NCBI GenBank assembly: GCA_027575765.1
Contig: JANBPT010000194.1
Coordinates: forward strand, 1-58,085
DNA length: 58,085 nt
Direction: 5' to 3'
DNA from: Tieghemiomyces parasiticus
Lineage: Eukaryota; Kickxellomycota; Dimargaritomycetes; Dimargaritales; Dimargaritaceae
Shown here: positions 1 to 10,015 of the stretch, piece after piece
Layout of the letters: each line of letters begins with the position of its first letter
Position numbering within the stretch: position 1 is the first letter of the stretch
Made by a program: the position numbers and the translations under genes
Notes under the pieces: generated by a model
What the model saw: only the letters and a program-made list of their open reading frames with translations
Database searches by the model: none
Told to the model about the DNA's origin: nothing

Positions 1-1137
1 CTGAACTTCTTGCCCCTTAGTTGCTGTTTGATATTCCTGGACAGCCAGAAGTTGCAGGGGGCCAGATCAGGACTGTAGGGAGGGGCTGGCAGAAGTTTGA
101 GTTTAGAGTTGGAAATGTAGGCCTGGGTAGCTGCAGCACAATGTGGTGGTGCATTATCATGGTGAAGCTACAGGGGGTGATGGTCCAGACTTCCATGTGC
201 CTCCACCCAGGCCTGGACCATGGGCTTCAACCCATACTCTACATAGAGTTTGGCAGAGACCTTGACACCAAGGAGCTTGATGCTCAGGTGTAATAGGCCA
301 CACCTGGTGAAATAAATAGTCAGCATCACCTTGGGTGTGGTATGGCCTTGGTGGGTCTCAGTTGGGACAGGACCACTTTTAGGACACCATCTTTGGCAAC
401 TGGAGCCAGCAGGGGGATCGTAAAGGTGCACCCAAGTCTCATCACCTGTGACAATGAAGTCCAGCAGGTAGTCACTGGCCCCATCAAATTTCTCCAGGAA
501 TGCAGTGGCAAAAAGTACCCGCTTGTGGCACTGGTCATTGGTGAGGTTGTGGGGGATCCAGCAATTGAAATAGCTGTGCAGCCCCAGGTCCCTGTGCAGG
601 ACATTGCATATGGTACTAGGGGAAGTGTGGCAGGCCCAGGCCAGCTGCTCAACAGTAAGTCAAGGGTCTTCCCCCAGCCGTTTCAGGATTATATCCCCAT
701 AATATGCACCAATGTCATCTGATGGGTGGCAAGAACAAGGGTTGGCTTCAAAAGAGCAGTGGCCAGTGCTAAAGCAAGCCAGCCAGCTGTAGATGATGGA
801 GTGGCTAGGGGCAGCAGAGCCCAGCTTGGATGTCAAAACGTTAAAAATATCATCTGCCTTGTAGCCCTCCAGATAATAGTTATAAATGAGGACCTGCACA
901 TCACGCCTGGTTAACTTGTGTGGAGCAGGGGAGGGGGTTTGAAAAGTAGACCTGAAGGATGGTTAAAAAAGCATACTGTGAAGTCAACAATGGTTCAATC
1001 CTAGAGTGGTTTATACCAATCAACTCAGCATCATTGACTCTCTCAAGTTTCACTGGAAACACTGCAATCTGCAACCTCCCACTTAAAAACCTTACAATAA
1101 TTTGAGGCATCTGTATATTTGTTCTTTCACCTGTCAT
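1..1137 (-). pseudogene. Broken mariner-type (D,D34D) transposase, copy 1, cut by the window edge
   Basis: Read on the minus strand, a nearly continuous frame from about 935 down to 1 shows mariner landmarks in order: a helix-turn-helix-like N-terminal part (VLIYNYYLEGYKADDIF), the first catalytic Asp in TGDETWVHLY, the second in HHDNAPPH, and the PYSPDLAP block. The frame is interrupted by TGA at 660-662 and TAG at 168-170. The third catalytic Asp, 34 residues after the second, is Asn here (codon 51-53). The C-terminus lies outside the window. Upstream, 930-1137 encodes a peptide containing NDAELIGINHSRIEP that recurs ahead of the second copy at 24.2 kb, so the repeat unit is longer than the transposase frame. 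The enzyme would cut and paste its own element. This copy looks dead. The family call is firm; the exact element ends were not found. Confidence 0.85.
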
Positions 1138-1306
1138 GTGTCAGTCAGCTTAAAAAGGTATGCTATTCCGGATGTTTGGCAGTAAAGTCATCCGTGTACT
1201 GCTCCCCACAACTACTTCGTCAATAAAGTATATAGTTGGCACTCAACTGGCCTACGGGGAACTGGTAGACACACTCATTCAAATGCAAAATATGTGATAA
1301 AAATGT

Positions 1307-1380
1307 CGATCCAAGCAGGACTCGAACCTGCAATCTCCTGATCCGTAGTCAGGTGCCTTATCCAATTTGGCCATTAGACC
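1307..1380 (-). tRNA. tRNA-Arg (anticodon ACG)
   Basis: On the minus strand a 74-nt cloverleaf folds: acceptor GGTCTAA pairs with TTGGATC, anticodon stem CCTGA/TCAGG encloses loop CTACGGA (anticodon ACG), and T-stem GCAGG/CCTGC encloses TTCGAGT. The discriminator base is G. There is no intron. A T5 run follows a few bases downstream, as expected for an RNA polymerase III terminator. All stems are intact, so it is probably functional although it sits in repeat-rich DNA. Confidence 0.93.
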
Positions 1381-2939
1381 TCCATTGATAGGTTGTGATT
1401 GGTTTCAATGTGCCTTTGTAATGACGTCGTTGGTCATTGGCAATCGATAATAAAGAAAAGAAATTATTATAAAAGAGATGTCAAGCTGTAATCTGTCGTT
1501 TTTATTGAGGGGGCATGTTGGCCCTACTTATACTCGGTGAAAAGAGTGGGCAATGGTGAAAGGAGACAAATGAGTATACAAGAGTTTGATGATAGTGAGA
1601 AACAAAAGGTGCAGTCCCTTTGATGAATAGTAGCCGTGATCATATTCAAAAGGCAACGAAATCAAAGGGGCATTCGAACCTGATAACTGTAGTAGATGAA
1701 TCAGAGGTTGGGAAAAAGGAGGCGAGTTTAGGTCCGGTGCACAACAGATATGTGTTGCCGACACCCACTTTCACTCTTGAAGGCTTCTGACGGGCACGTC
1801 AATATTGCAAGAGCAAAACAATGGGCAAGCCCTTTGTGGGGGAAAGCTAGGATTAAGTTTTAAGGTTACGCGCCTCATGCAGGGGGATGTAGATCCTTCC
1901 CCCACTCACCAGTATAAAAGCAAGCCTGTGCAGTTAGGCAAGGGCTTGCCAGCTATTTTTGATTATTCTATTTTTTGAGTTGTCTTAGTAAAACTTTATT
2001 TTTATTCTTATTGTCAACAAAACCACCCGGGAACAATCCCATACTATTTACTTTTCCTCATTACCATAAACAATGCTGTTTCTCCTGCCATTAGGCCTAG
2101 ACTGTTGTTGCATACGGCCTAACCAAAAGACACCATCCAGGGCCTAGCACCAGAGATATGTGAAGCCGAGCACGGCTAGTCCATTTGAGGAGCTGTAATA
2201 GGCCGCGCCTATACAACCATGGAAAGTAACAAAAGAAAAGAGACTAGGCGACCTCTGGGAGAGGCCCGGAAGAGATGGGGGACCAGCCAGGTCCTCCACC
2301 AATTAGCGCAAATCATTTATTATAGTCTTAGTATATAAGCCAGGCCCAATTATACAACACTGGGCCCAGCAGCTTATTTCCCAATTTCTGTCCCATAGTG
2401 CCATCCATTGGCACTATCTCATTAGTAAAGTCTATTGCCAATATTCTCTTAAGCTTTCTTGTTGGTAACCGTCCATAGATTTTATTTGAGGTTTTCTCTG
2501 TCAATAGTTAACCTAGCAAACTTTGTGCTACAAATTAGGACAGCCCTGGTCTGACTGGATATTCCTGAATTCTCCACTTTGACCCAGAGGTTCTTTTGAA
2601 AGTGGGACCAGCTTCCAGATACCAGTCTGCTTTACATAATATTGGGAGCTGAGATAGTATTTTGTGCTTCTCAAGATTCCTAGTGTAGTAGAACATTTGG
2701 GAAAGTCTGGATGACTTAACCAGACAAACTACAAAGGCCAGGGTGAAGGACTGAGGCCTTGGGAAGGATACCTTTTCAATTATGCAAACTCAGCAGATTT
2801 CCCATCAGCTGACAGGCCATTTTCCCATGACCTAAGCAACCTATTGTCCTACAACTTTTTGATATATTATGTTTCATACCTGGAGGGGCCAATAGGCAAA
2901 ATGGCCAACCTTGGAGTAGCCAGCCAGGCTACAGCCTTA
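1381..2939. repeat. AT-rich repeat-like stretch with two LTR-like clusters, no intact gene
   Basis: I see no supportable gene. Two places look like LTR promoter/polyadenylation regions. At about 1911 a TATAAAAG is followed by TTAGTAAAACTTTATT near 1986. At about 2333 a TATATAAG is followed by an inverted GTGCCA/TGGCAC and TTAGTAAAGTC near 2423. A 78-codon frame at 1528-1764 (minus) has no recognisable domain. From 2472 to 3891 there is not a single CpG. This is probably decayed retroelement debris; the LTR reading is tentative. Confidence 0.35.
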
Positions 2940-4330
2940 TTGAGGATTCACAATTATAATTTATAGCCCAAGCTCCAGCACCTCTGAGCTTGGGGAGTAT
3001 TTTTTATCAACCCTGCCTTGGGGTACTATTTTTCATTATATTAAACAATGTTTCACAGATACAATGGGAGCCAGGGCCAGTACACTTTTAGCTGAATGCC
3101 TGAGTCCAGCCCATTTATTATGGATATTTTGATTAGCTCTGGTGGCCACCAGATGTGGCCACTGGAAGGGCATTCTTTTTGCTATCACTACTGCCAATGG
3201 TGGTAACATGATAACAGCACCATTGACAGTAGACTTCACCATCCAACTGTAGTCTATTCTTAGTATATACATTGTTCCTGTTGCACCTAGTAATTAATCA
3301 ACATCTCCTTTCTGAAACACCATACTCTTTTATAACCCTTTATAACTTGACCTTGACTCTGTTTATTAACAAGGCACAACAATATGAGGAGCCATCAGTC
3401 TGTTAGGCCTTCTGAAGGTTCTTTACCACTTTATATACCCATCAGTAAGTCTTGTTTTGATATAATAACCTTGCCACTTGTGGGAATGGTAGCTGCAAGG
3501 TATCCACCACTGCCCACCTATGAAGAGGTCCTCCTGTATAGCATGGGAAATTCCACTGTAGGGTATGGGAAATCCTGCATGGGTTTCCTCATTGGTTATC
3601 TTTAGCCTCCCCTGGTAGTAGTGTTATAGGTTAGATTACCTCTATGGTCATAGGGACATAAGCCTGACCTCCTAGAGACACTTGGATGGTTGCCCTAGGC
3701 TTAGTCCTGGCTAATCATGTAACCTGTCCTATTGTTCTTGAGGTCATGTCTGTAAGAAATCCTTGTGATGTTACCCTGGGCTAAGGGGATGCCAGCACAG
3801 GGAATGCCAATACCTTCACCACTTGGATTTTGCCTCTACAAAAGATGTAGTTATAGTGTAAGTAACTCTAGGTTAGGGGAGTGATTATTTACGCAGTGCT
3901 TCTGGGTGTGATCTAGCCCATTATGTCCCGGTTTGATTAATTGCATATCATGGCACTAGTCCCAGGTGGAGTTGGTAGCCACCTGAGAAAAATATCAAAA
4001 AAGCTGCGGCACCGACTATTCCCAAGTGGTCACCCTCCTTAGTACTAAATCGGCTGAACAATGCTTAACTGCGCAGATCTAACGGGATGCGGTGCTTACA
4101 ACGTCATGTGGCCGCAACTGAGAGGGGGGGTGTAGCGTAGATGACTTTAATGCTGCAGAAGTGTGAAACTAAGGCCTTTGATTGGTCAACCACTTTCAGT
4201 GATCTAGTCACCCCAATCAGCTATTGGACTGATGGAGCGGCCCATGGTTGGTTGGTTTGATGGTGGCCTTTGTATATTTTCCCCTGGAATGGTCTATTTA
4301 TATTACTCTCTATCTAACTCTTCTGAGATA
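2940..4330 (-). repeat. Left arm of a large inverted repeat that contains 5S rRNA
   Basis: The reverse complement of this arm matches 5100-7200, with near-identical runs of tens to hundreds of bases and scattered indels. Examples are the stretch around 3160-3300 against 6145-6310, and the outer block CCCCAAGGCAGGGT near 3010 against 7127. The order from inside to outside is about 210 bp of shared upstream DNA, the 5S sequence, then roughly 1 kb of shared body. The arm is 24 bp longer than its partner at about 3540-3565 through a small tandem duplication. It lacks about 265 bp and 420 bp that the right arm carries. No frame in the body was recognised. It could be a 5S-headed mobile element inserted head to head, or a segmental inverted duplication around a dispersed 5S gene. 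Confidence 0.8.
4002..4119 (-). rRNA. 5S rRNA (left copy)
   Basis: The minus strand reads GTTGCGGCCACATGACG at the 5' end, AGCACCGCATCCCG in the middle, the box A region AGTTAAGC, and the box C region GGGTGACCACTTGGGAATAG. It ends GGTGCCGCAGC before a T6 terminator. Helix I closes between TGCGGC and GCCGCA. Length is about 118 nt, normal for 5S. It differs from the right copy at two visible positions, in CATTG (CATCG in the other) and AAGGAGGG (AAGGTGGG). It could be a functional dispersed 5S gene or a 5S-derived promoter of a mobile element. Confidence 0.88.
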
Positions 4331-4455
4331 GTTTAAACATCTGGTGGTTGAGATTTTTGGAAGTAAGTATTACCATTACAATAGAATGTCATGGGGATGA
4401 TTTAGTTGTAGATGTGATCTTAGGAGGGGGGTTTATTGGAATGGAATTATGAATA

Positions 4456-5022
4456 CTATACATGTTGTAAGATGCCCCTTTTTTGAGGTTGTGGTTGAAT
4501 TGGCCTATTAGTCTGTTTGCCTGCTAGGTATCTGCTATTGTCTGCTGCCAAGGATCTGGGCAGGTGCCATGAGCCAGTATTGTAGGCTGTCAAGCATAAG
4601 GTGGTCATTGGTGGATGCAAAGGTAATGAGGGGTAAGGTGTGGTGTAGAAAAAAGGTGTAGACTGCGGGATAGGAGTGTAGAAGGTGGTATGTAAGGCAG
4701 CTGGTATGCCTGGGTCAGGCAGTCTGATAGTCTGGGGGGTTTTGACATAATAGATTTCTATTGGATTTGGGTGGGTTAAGCTACTGGTACTTATAGATGT
4801 TGTGCTGATATTAGGCCCAAGTCTAATACCATAACCAAAAGGATATTCTACTATCACAGAATTTCTGGTTCTGAAATAGCAGACTTGGACTTTACCTGGG
4901 GATAATCTAATGTGGTGGTTCCCAATCACCACACCCTTAGACCCTACCTCCCAGTAAGCTACAACCTCCTGCCCACACCCAATAGGTACCAGTAAGGAAG
5001 CCCATCCAAACTCAATAGCCAT
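4456..5022 (-). CDS. Unrecognised 188-codon frame between the inverted-repeat arms
   Basis: This is the only sizeable open frame in the single-copy centre of the inverted repeat. The first ATG is at 5020-5022; the frame continues upstream only to a TTG. The N-terminal half has mixed hydrophobic/charged residues (KGVVIGNHHIRLSPGK, VIVEYPFGYG). The C-terminal half is rich in Pro, Thr and Tyr. I recognise no domain and no catalytic motif. It is transcribed toward the left 5S copy. It may be part of a decayed element rather than a host gene. Confidence 0.25.
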   Translation of the reverse strand: MAIEFGWASLLVPIGCGQEVVAYWEVGSKGVVIGNHHIRLSPGKVQVCYFRTRNSVIVEYPFGYGIRLGPNISTTSISTSSLTHPNPIEIYYVKTPQTIRLPDPGIPAALHTTFYTPIPQSTPFFYTTPYPSLPLHPPMTTLCLTAYNTGSWHLPRSLAADNSRYLAGKQTNRPIQPQPQKRGILQHV

Positions 5023-5332
5023 CCCCAAAGCATTCTGTCTTTTTGACAATATATAGTGCAATTAACCCCAATGCCAGGGTATCTAACCTCCCAATGACAA
5101 TAAAATACACAGTATTTTAAAGAGGCCACTCCCAGGGGCAAATTATACAAAGACCATTGCCAAAAAACCAACCATGGGCCAGTCCATCAGTCCAATAGTT
5201 GCAACTCCTGTGGCCAGTGTAGCTGCAATAGCTGATTGAGGTGACTAGATGGTAGAAGGTGGCCAACCAATCAAAGGTCTTAGTTTCACACTTCTACAGC
5301 ATTAAAGTGATCTACGCTACACCCCCCCTCTC

Positions 5333-5450
5333 AGTTGCGGCCACATGACGTTGTAAGCACCGCATCCCGTTAGATCTGCGCAGTTAAGCATCGTTCAGCC
5401 GATTTAGTACTAAGGTGGGTGACCACTTGGGAATAGTCGGTGCCGCAGCT
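5333..5450 (+). rRNA. 5S rRNA (right copy)
   Basis: This is a full-length 5S sequence on the plus strand. The first bases AGTTGCGGCCACATG resemble the 5' end of yeast 5S. Box A (AGTTAAGC) lies near 5391 and the box C region (GGTGGGTGACC) near 5414. The 3' end GGTGCCGCAG pairs with the 5' end, and a T6 run terminates it at 5450-5455. It points away from the left copy, so both transcripts would run outward into the repeat arms. Confidence 0.9.
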
Positions 5451-6639
5451 TTTTTGATATTTTTCTCAGGTGGCTACCAACTCCACCTGGAACTAGTGCC
5501 ATGATATGCAATTAATCAAACCTGGACATAATGGGCTAGACCACACCCAGAAGCACTGCGTAAATAATCACTCCCCTAACCTAGAGTTACTTACACTATA
5601 ACTACATCTTTTGTAGAGGCAAAGCCCAAGTGGTGAAGGTATTGGCATTCCCTGTGCTGGCATCCACTTAACCCAAGGTTACATCACAAGGGTTGGGATG
5701 ACTGGAACAATGATTTCTTATGGACATGACCTTAAGAACAATAGGACAGGTTACATGATTAGCCAGGACTAAGCCTAGGGCAACCATCCAAGTGTCTCTA
5801 GGAGGTCAGGCTTATGTCCCTATGACCATAGAGGTAATCTAACCTATAACACTACTACCAGGGGAGGCTAAAGATAACCAATGAGGAAACCCATGCAGGA
5901 TTTCCCATGCTATACAGGAGGACCTCTATACATAGGTGGGCAGTGGTGGATACCTTGCAGCTACCATTCCCACAAGTGGCAAGGTTATTATACCTAAACA
6001 AGACATGTTGATGGGTATATCAAGTGGTAAAGAACCTTCAGAAGGCCTAACAGACTGATGGCTCCACATGATGTTGTGCCTTGTTAATAAACAGAGTCAA
6101 GTTCAAGTTATAAAGGGTTATAAAAGAGTATGGTGTTTCAGAAAGGAGATGTTGATTAATTACTAGGTGCAACAGGAACAATGTATATACTAATAATAGA
6201 CTACAGTTGGATGGTGAAGTCTACTGTCAATGGTGCTGTTATCATGTTACCACCATTGGCAGTAGTTATAGCAAAAAGAATGCCCTTCCAGTGGCCACTG
6301 GATGTGGCAACCGGAGTGTAATGGTTGTCAGCAACAAGAATAGATATCCAGTTTTAATAAAATTGTAATTCAGGTTTAAGATGTCATTCCCTGGTCTCCT
6401 GGTGTCCTTGTGCCCTTGTAGCACTTCAAGGTCCAGGTTCCATATAAAATGGAGGAACCCCAATCATTAGCAGTGTTGTGGCCAGCCAACTAGATGGTGG
6501 GAATAGATCCTGTATGGTAATCCGTTATGGCAGTTGTCAGGACAGGGTGGTTGGGATCACAATATCACCAGAGCTAATCAAAATATCCAAAACAAATGGC
6601 TGGACTCAGGTACCTAGCCAATAGTCTTTGATCTCTGGT

Positions 6640-7060
6640 GCACAACAATATTTGTGGAGCTTAGCCTTATTTATATACCAAAGATGCAATAACAATTAAC
6701 CTCCACTGAACTACGGAAGTTCAGGGTACTGCAATAACAATAACATACAGTAACAACAACCTATGAAAGATTAATGGAGTAAATGATGGACTACAAAAGT
6801 TGCCAGGTCAATGAATAACCAAAAGATATTACAGAAATAGCTTTATCAAAAAGAACTCCCTTTGCCACAGTGAGCCACTGTGGCTTGACTATATATACTT
6901 GGGCAATCACTAAGTGGCAAGTTATGATCTACATGTGGCGTTTCTAAAGTAATTCTACTGGTCTTACTATGACCTGTCCAGTTTCACCTAGGCCTTAATT
7001 ATAAAACTAACCTTGCCGGGATATGTATCTTGGCTTCTAAATCTCATCAAGTGAAGAACC
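6640..7060. mobile_element. LTR-like insertion in the right arm
   Basis: This segment is absent from the left arm. It contains a TATA-like string (TATATATAC) near 6891. An AATAAAATGG string lies just beyond its edge near 7096. It could be a solo LTR or another short insertion; equally, the left arm may have lost it. Clear target-site duplications were not identified, so the assignment is weak. Confidence 0.25.
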
Positions 7061-7200
7061 TACAGACGGCTCCACATTTTTGTGAAGAATAAGCAAATAA
7101 AATGGTTCTTATAAAGAACTAGGTACCCCAAGGCAGGGTAGGAAAAACACTCCCCAAGCTATTAGGTGTAAAAGCTTGGGCCTTATATATGATAAAATAA

Positions 7201-7506
7201 CAATGTTCTTTTTTCAAACCCTAGTATTGGTCGCCTTAGTTGTTTAGGCTGGTAGAAAACATACTGGTGACCTATGGTGAAACATGTAAAATCGAAAAGT
7301 ATGAAACTTGAACCATGGAAAATCCTGTTGCCTATTGGTGGGGGGTTGGCTGGATCTGCGCTCTACATGTGAGGATTTCCCCATGTCTTTTGGGGGCGCG
7401 TTTGCTTTTCCCTGGTGGGGTTAGCATCGATGCGTCTGGCTAGTTGTGTCTGCCCACCAGGAATCTTCAGGAGTCCAGATACTATCTGAGCTCCACATTT
7501 TAACGA
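7201..7506. other. Boundary of the repeat island, no gene
   Basis: Nothing gene-like is seen. CpG dinucleotides return from about 7396 (GGGGCGCG, then GCATCGATGCG), marking the change from repeat island to ordinary DNA just ahead of the tRNA-Val gene. Confidence 0.6.
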
Positions 7507-7580
7507 GTCAGTGTGGTGTAGTTGGTTATCACGTACGCCTCACACGCGTAAGGTCTCCGGTTCGAGCCCGGACATTGACA
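7507..7580 (+). tRNA. tRNA-Val (anticodon CAC)
   Basis: A 74-nt cloverleaf: acceptor GTCAGTG pairs with CATTGAC, anticodon stem TACGC/GCGTA carries loop CTCACAC (anticodon CAC), and T-arm TCCGG-TTCGAGC-CCGGA is intact. The discriminator is A. A T5 tract follows at 7584-7588. There is no intron. Confidence 0.95.
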
Positions 7581-8199
7581 TTCTTTTTGTTGTCGTCCTG
7601 CGGTGCCTTTATTTTGCAATTCGTTCTTTGTGAACCTTACCAATTTTTGGTTTTTTTGATAACAGTCACGCTGTCCTGCCCTTAATTTTATTTATTTGAA
7701 TAGGATATCGGTAATCGGTCGACTATTCACCAAGTAGCCCTGATTCCCTGACCGACGACATGCTCTATTAATGGTTATCCCTTCTTAGCTACAACACCAC
7801 ATTATTGCCGAGGAAGTAAACGATAACCCAATTTTTCTTGTATACATTCGCCAAAACTGTCATATTTAGAATTTCCCATGCAGTCATCAACCTACCTGTC
7901 AATTAATCAGACTTTTACATTGCAACCCTGCAAAGAGCCCCCCCCTCTACCTTAGCCTGCCTATAATTACCAGTGAACTCTATAATTGCGTTACCAGTCA
8001 CCCTTCTCATTTTAAAATACCTGATAAGCCCGACTCGCAGGGTCACACTGTTTCACGTAGACTGATGGTGAGTATACATGGCCCCGGAGTGGCGGATGCT
8101 AGCTATACTACTTTTACGGTAAAAATAATATTGTAACTACAGGGATCGCATTGGTACTAGAGTTGTGTCACTATATCCATCCAATCGGCTATCTCTTGT
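7581..8199. other. Intergenic, nothing recognised
   Basis: This lies between tRNA-Val and the 3' end of the lipase gene. The short frame overlapping the tRNA (7446-7685) is a shadow. No promoter, repeat or RNA structure stood out. Confidence 0.6.
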
Positions 8200-10015
8200 T
8201 TAAGCCGAGGCGACCTCGGCGTGCTTATGAATCCATTTGATCCAAAGTTCGATGACATCGCGACGGTTGGGCTCGTTGTGAACTAGGGATCAAGTCAGGA
8301 TATTGTATAATACACACGATGGCAAGGGTGATTTCGTCAGGAATTAGGTGTAGCGGTCCCTACTGGTTTTTTTTGGTGGCGGACAGCAGTCCGGAACGGT
8401 ATGACGCGGAACGTGCTAGGGTTTACCACATAAGAAAGTCTCGGGCTACTTACGTTCATGGTAACCGCCGGGGGCGATGTTGAACTGCTTGTCCATGGTG
8501 TCGGGTAAAGCTTTAAACATATCGGCCGTTCCGTTGATGCTGCGGCGTTGATGGAGGAATCCGGGAGAGTGGAAGTGGAGTTTCAATGCGACAATATTTG
8601 CAGGCGAGGTAGTGGCGGGAGTGAGTATGCAACCCCAGGGAGGTCAGGTGCTCAGTGCGACCTTATGGCGCTGGGCTACTTACTCGACAATTTCATCGGC
8701 GTCACCGTGGGTCAGAAGAATGGGGGTTGTGACCTCCTGCAGGTCATGTTTGAGTAGGACAGTGCCCATATTGAGCAATTCGTCCACTGATGGAGGGAGG
8801 GTGCACGGAGGATGGATGAGTTGGGCGGTGGTTAAACCACTCTCCCGAGCTTAGCCCTAAGGACCGTATGCATTGTTGGGGAAGTAACTTAAGAAGAGGA
8901 AACCTAACCCCCGGGAACCATTTTTGTATTAGCCGACCTTACTGCGGATACTTACGACACTGTAGGGACCCGATTAGGTAGTAGTACTCATCATGTCGGA
9001 CAGCTTGGCCCACGGCCGGGTCACGAGACAGGCGCTCCAGGTTTAGTGGCCGGCGGATCGTGACCGACTTGAACAACGTGGAGGCCACTTTGCTGATAAT
9101 CCTCATGACTGGATTGGGCTGCGCGTCAGGTGCAAGCTGGATGGCAGAGGAAGTAACGATGGCACCCGTGATCAGTTCAGCGGTTTCCTCCGGACACTGG
9201 AGGATATATGAGAGCACCTCCATACCGCCCATCGAGTGGCCTAAAACGAAGTGAGGAATGGCCGGCTGGGAGGCAGTGGCGGCACGGCGGACCCGCCGGT
9301 TCATGAAGGTCATATCGCGCTGCAGCTGCTGAATACCCCGGGTGACACCCATCTGATTGTTCTTGCGGCCGGTGCGGCCAAATCCACGCTGGTCGTAGGT
9401 GAGAACCTCGATACCCTGACTGGCGAACGTGCGGCACACCGCCACGTACCGCATGCAGTGCTCACCGAACCCATGCACCAGTACCAGGGTGGCGCGCGGA
9501 GGTTCCTGGACTGCCTATTGGGGGAATATCGGATGGTCAACGTGAACATAGCGGGGTGGGGGGGGGCGTAAGTATTTGATTGGGTGGGAAGGGGGCTTCA
9601 TCGGTCGCATAGGGGCGTGTAGTAGGCTGTAAATATGACTCAACGGGAGGCGTCGCCGTCGAGCCCGGTATTCTGGGAGTATTGTACCAGTTATCTATAC
9701 GACCGAGCCACTCTAGTGGGCCTGTAGGCAAGGAGAGGAGGCAACCTGTGCGGTCGGGGCTTTGAACCGCCCCCGCCTCTCTACCAGCAAGCCCCAGGTT
9801 ATCGAACTACGCATCCTCATGGAGCTATTATCTCTGCCCCTCCCCATCCACGTATTGTACCGGCCTACCTTGTAGTGGCAAGTGAACATGGCGGTGCCAT
9901 TTACATCCTCCCAGGCCTCGGTTTCCTCACCAACCGGCTCAGTGTGTAGCACCAAGTCGGTGGCCTCGGGTACGGGCTGGGCACGGCAGTCTTGGCGAAG
10001 GGTGGTGGTCGACAT
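8200..10015 (-). CDS. YJU3: Monoacylglycerol lipase (serine hydrolase, Yju3-like), 5 exons
   Basis: Five exons on the minus strand (10015-9869, 9514-8956, 8786-8684, 8539-8454, 8282-8200) join in phase to 325 residues, close to fungal Yju3. Donors include GTAAGTATC, GTAAGTAGC (twice) and GTAGGCC; acceptors include CAATAG, ATCAG, CGCAG and CCTAG. The alpha/beta-hydrolase signatures are complete: oxyanion-hole motif HGFGEH (residues 63-68), nucleophile Ser143 in GHSMGG, Asp266 in HGDADEIVD, and His297 in GGYHELHNE. The family hydrolyses monoacylglycerols to fatty acid and glycerol, usually at lipid droplets or membranes. There is no signal peptide, and the C-terminus (VASA) is not a peroxisomal signal. 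The start ATG at 10013-10015 gives an N-terminus of normal length. Exon boundaries are inferred from consensus and reading-frame continuity, not from transcripts. Confidence 0.92.

Larger units (their letters stand above)
5100..7200 (+). repeat. Right arm of the 5S-bearing inverted repeat
   Basis: This arm is the partner of 2940-4330. Matching starts near 5100 (CCCAGGGG plus TATACAAAG block), includes the 5S copy at 5333-5450, and continues to about 6311. It resumes at about 6566 (CACCAGAGCTAATCAAAATA) and again from about 7060 to 7200. A 34-bp extra segment near 5198-5231 is flanked by CAATAG repeats. Between 5560 and 6311 there is no CpG. No coding function was recognised. Confidence 0.8.

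Noticed and set aside
1650..1760. Possible third tRNA (B-box-like GGTTCGAAT on the minus strand)
   Set aside because: The flanking bases do not form a T-stem or acceptor stem.
3384..3605. 73-codon frame in the left repeat arm
   Set aside because: The matching region of the right arm is interrupted and no domain is visible.
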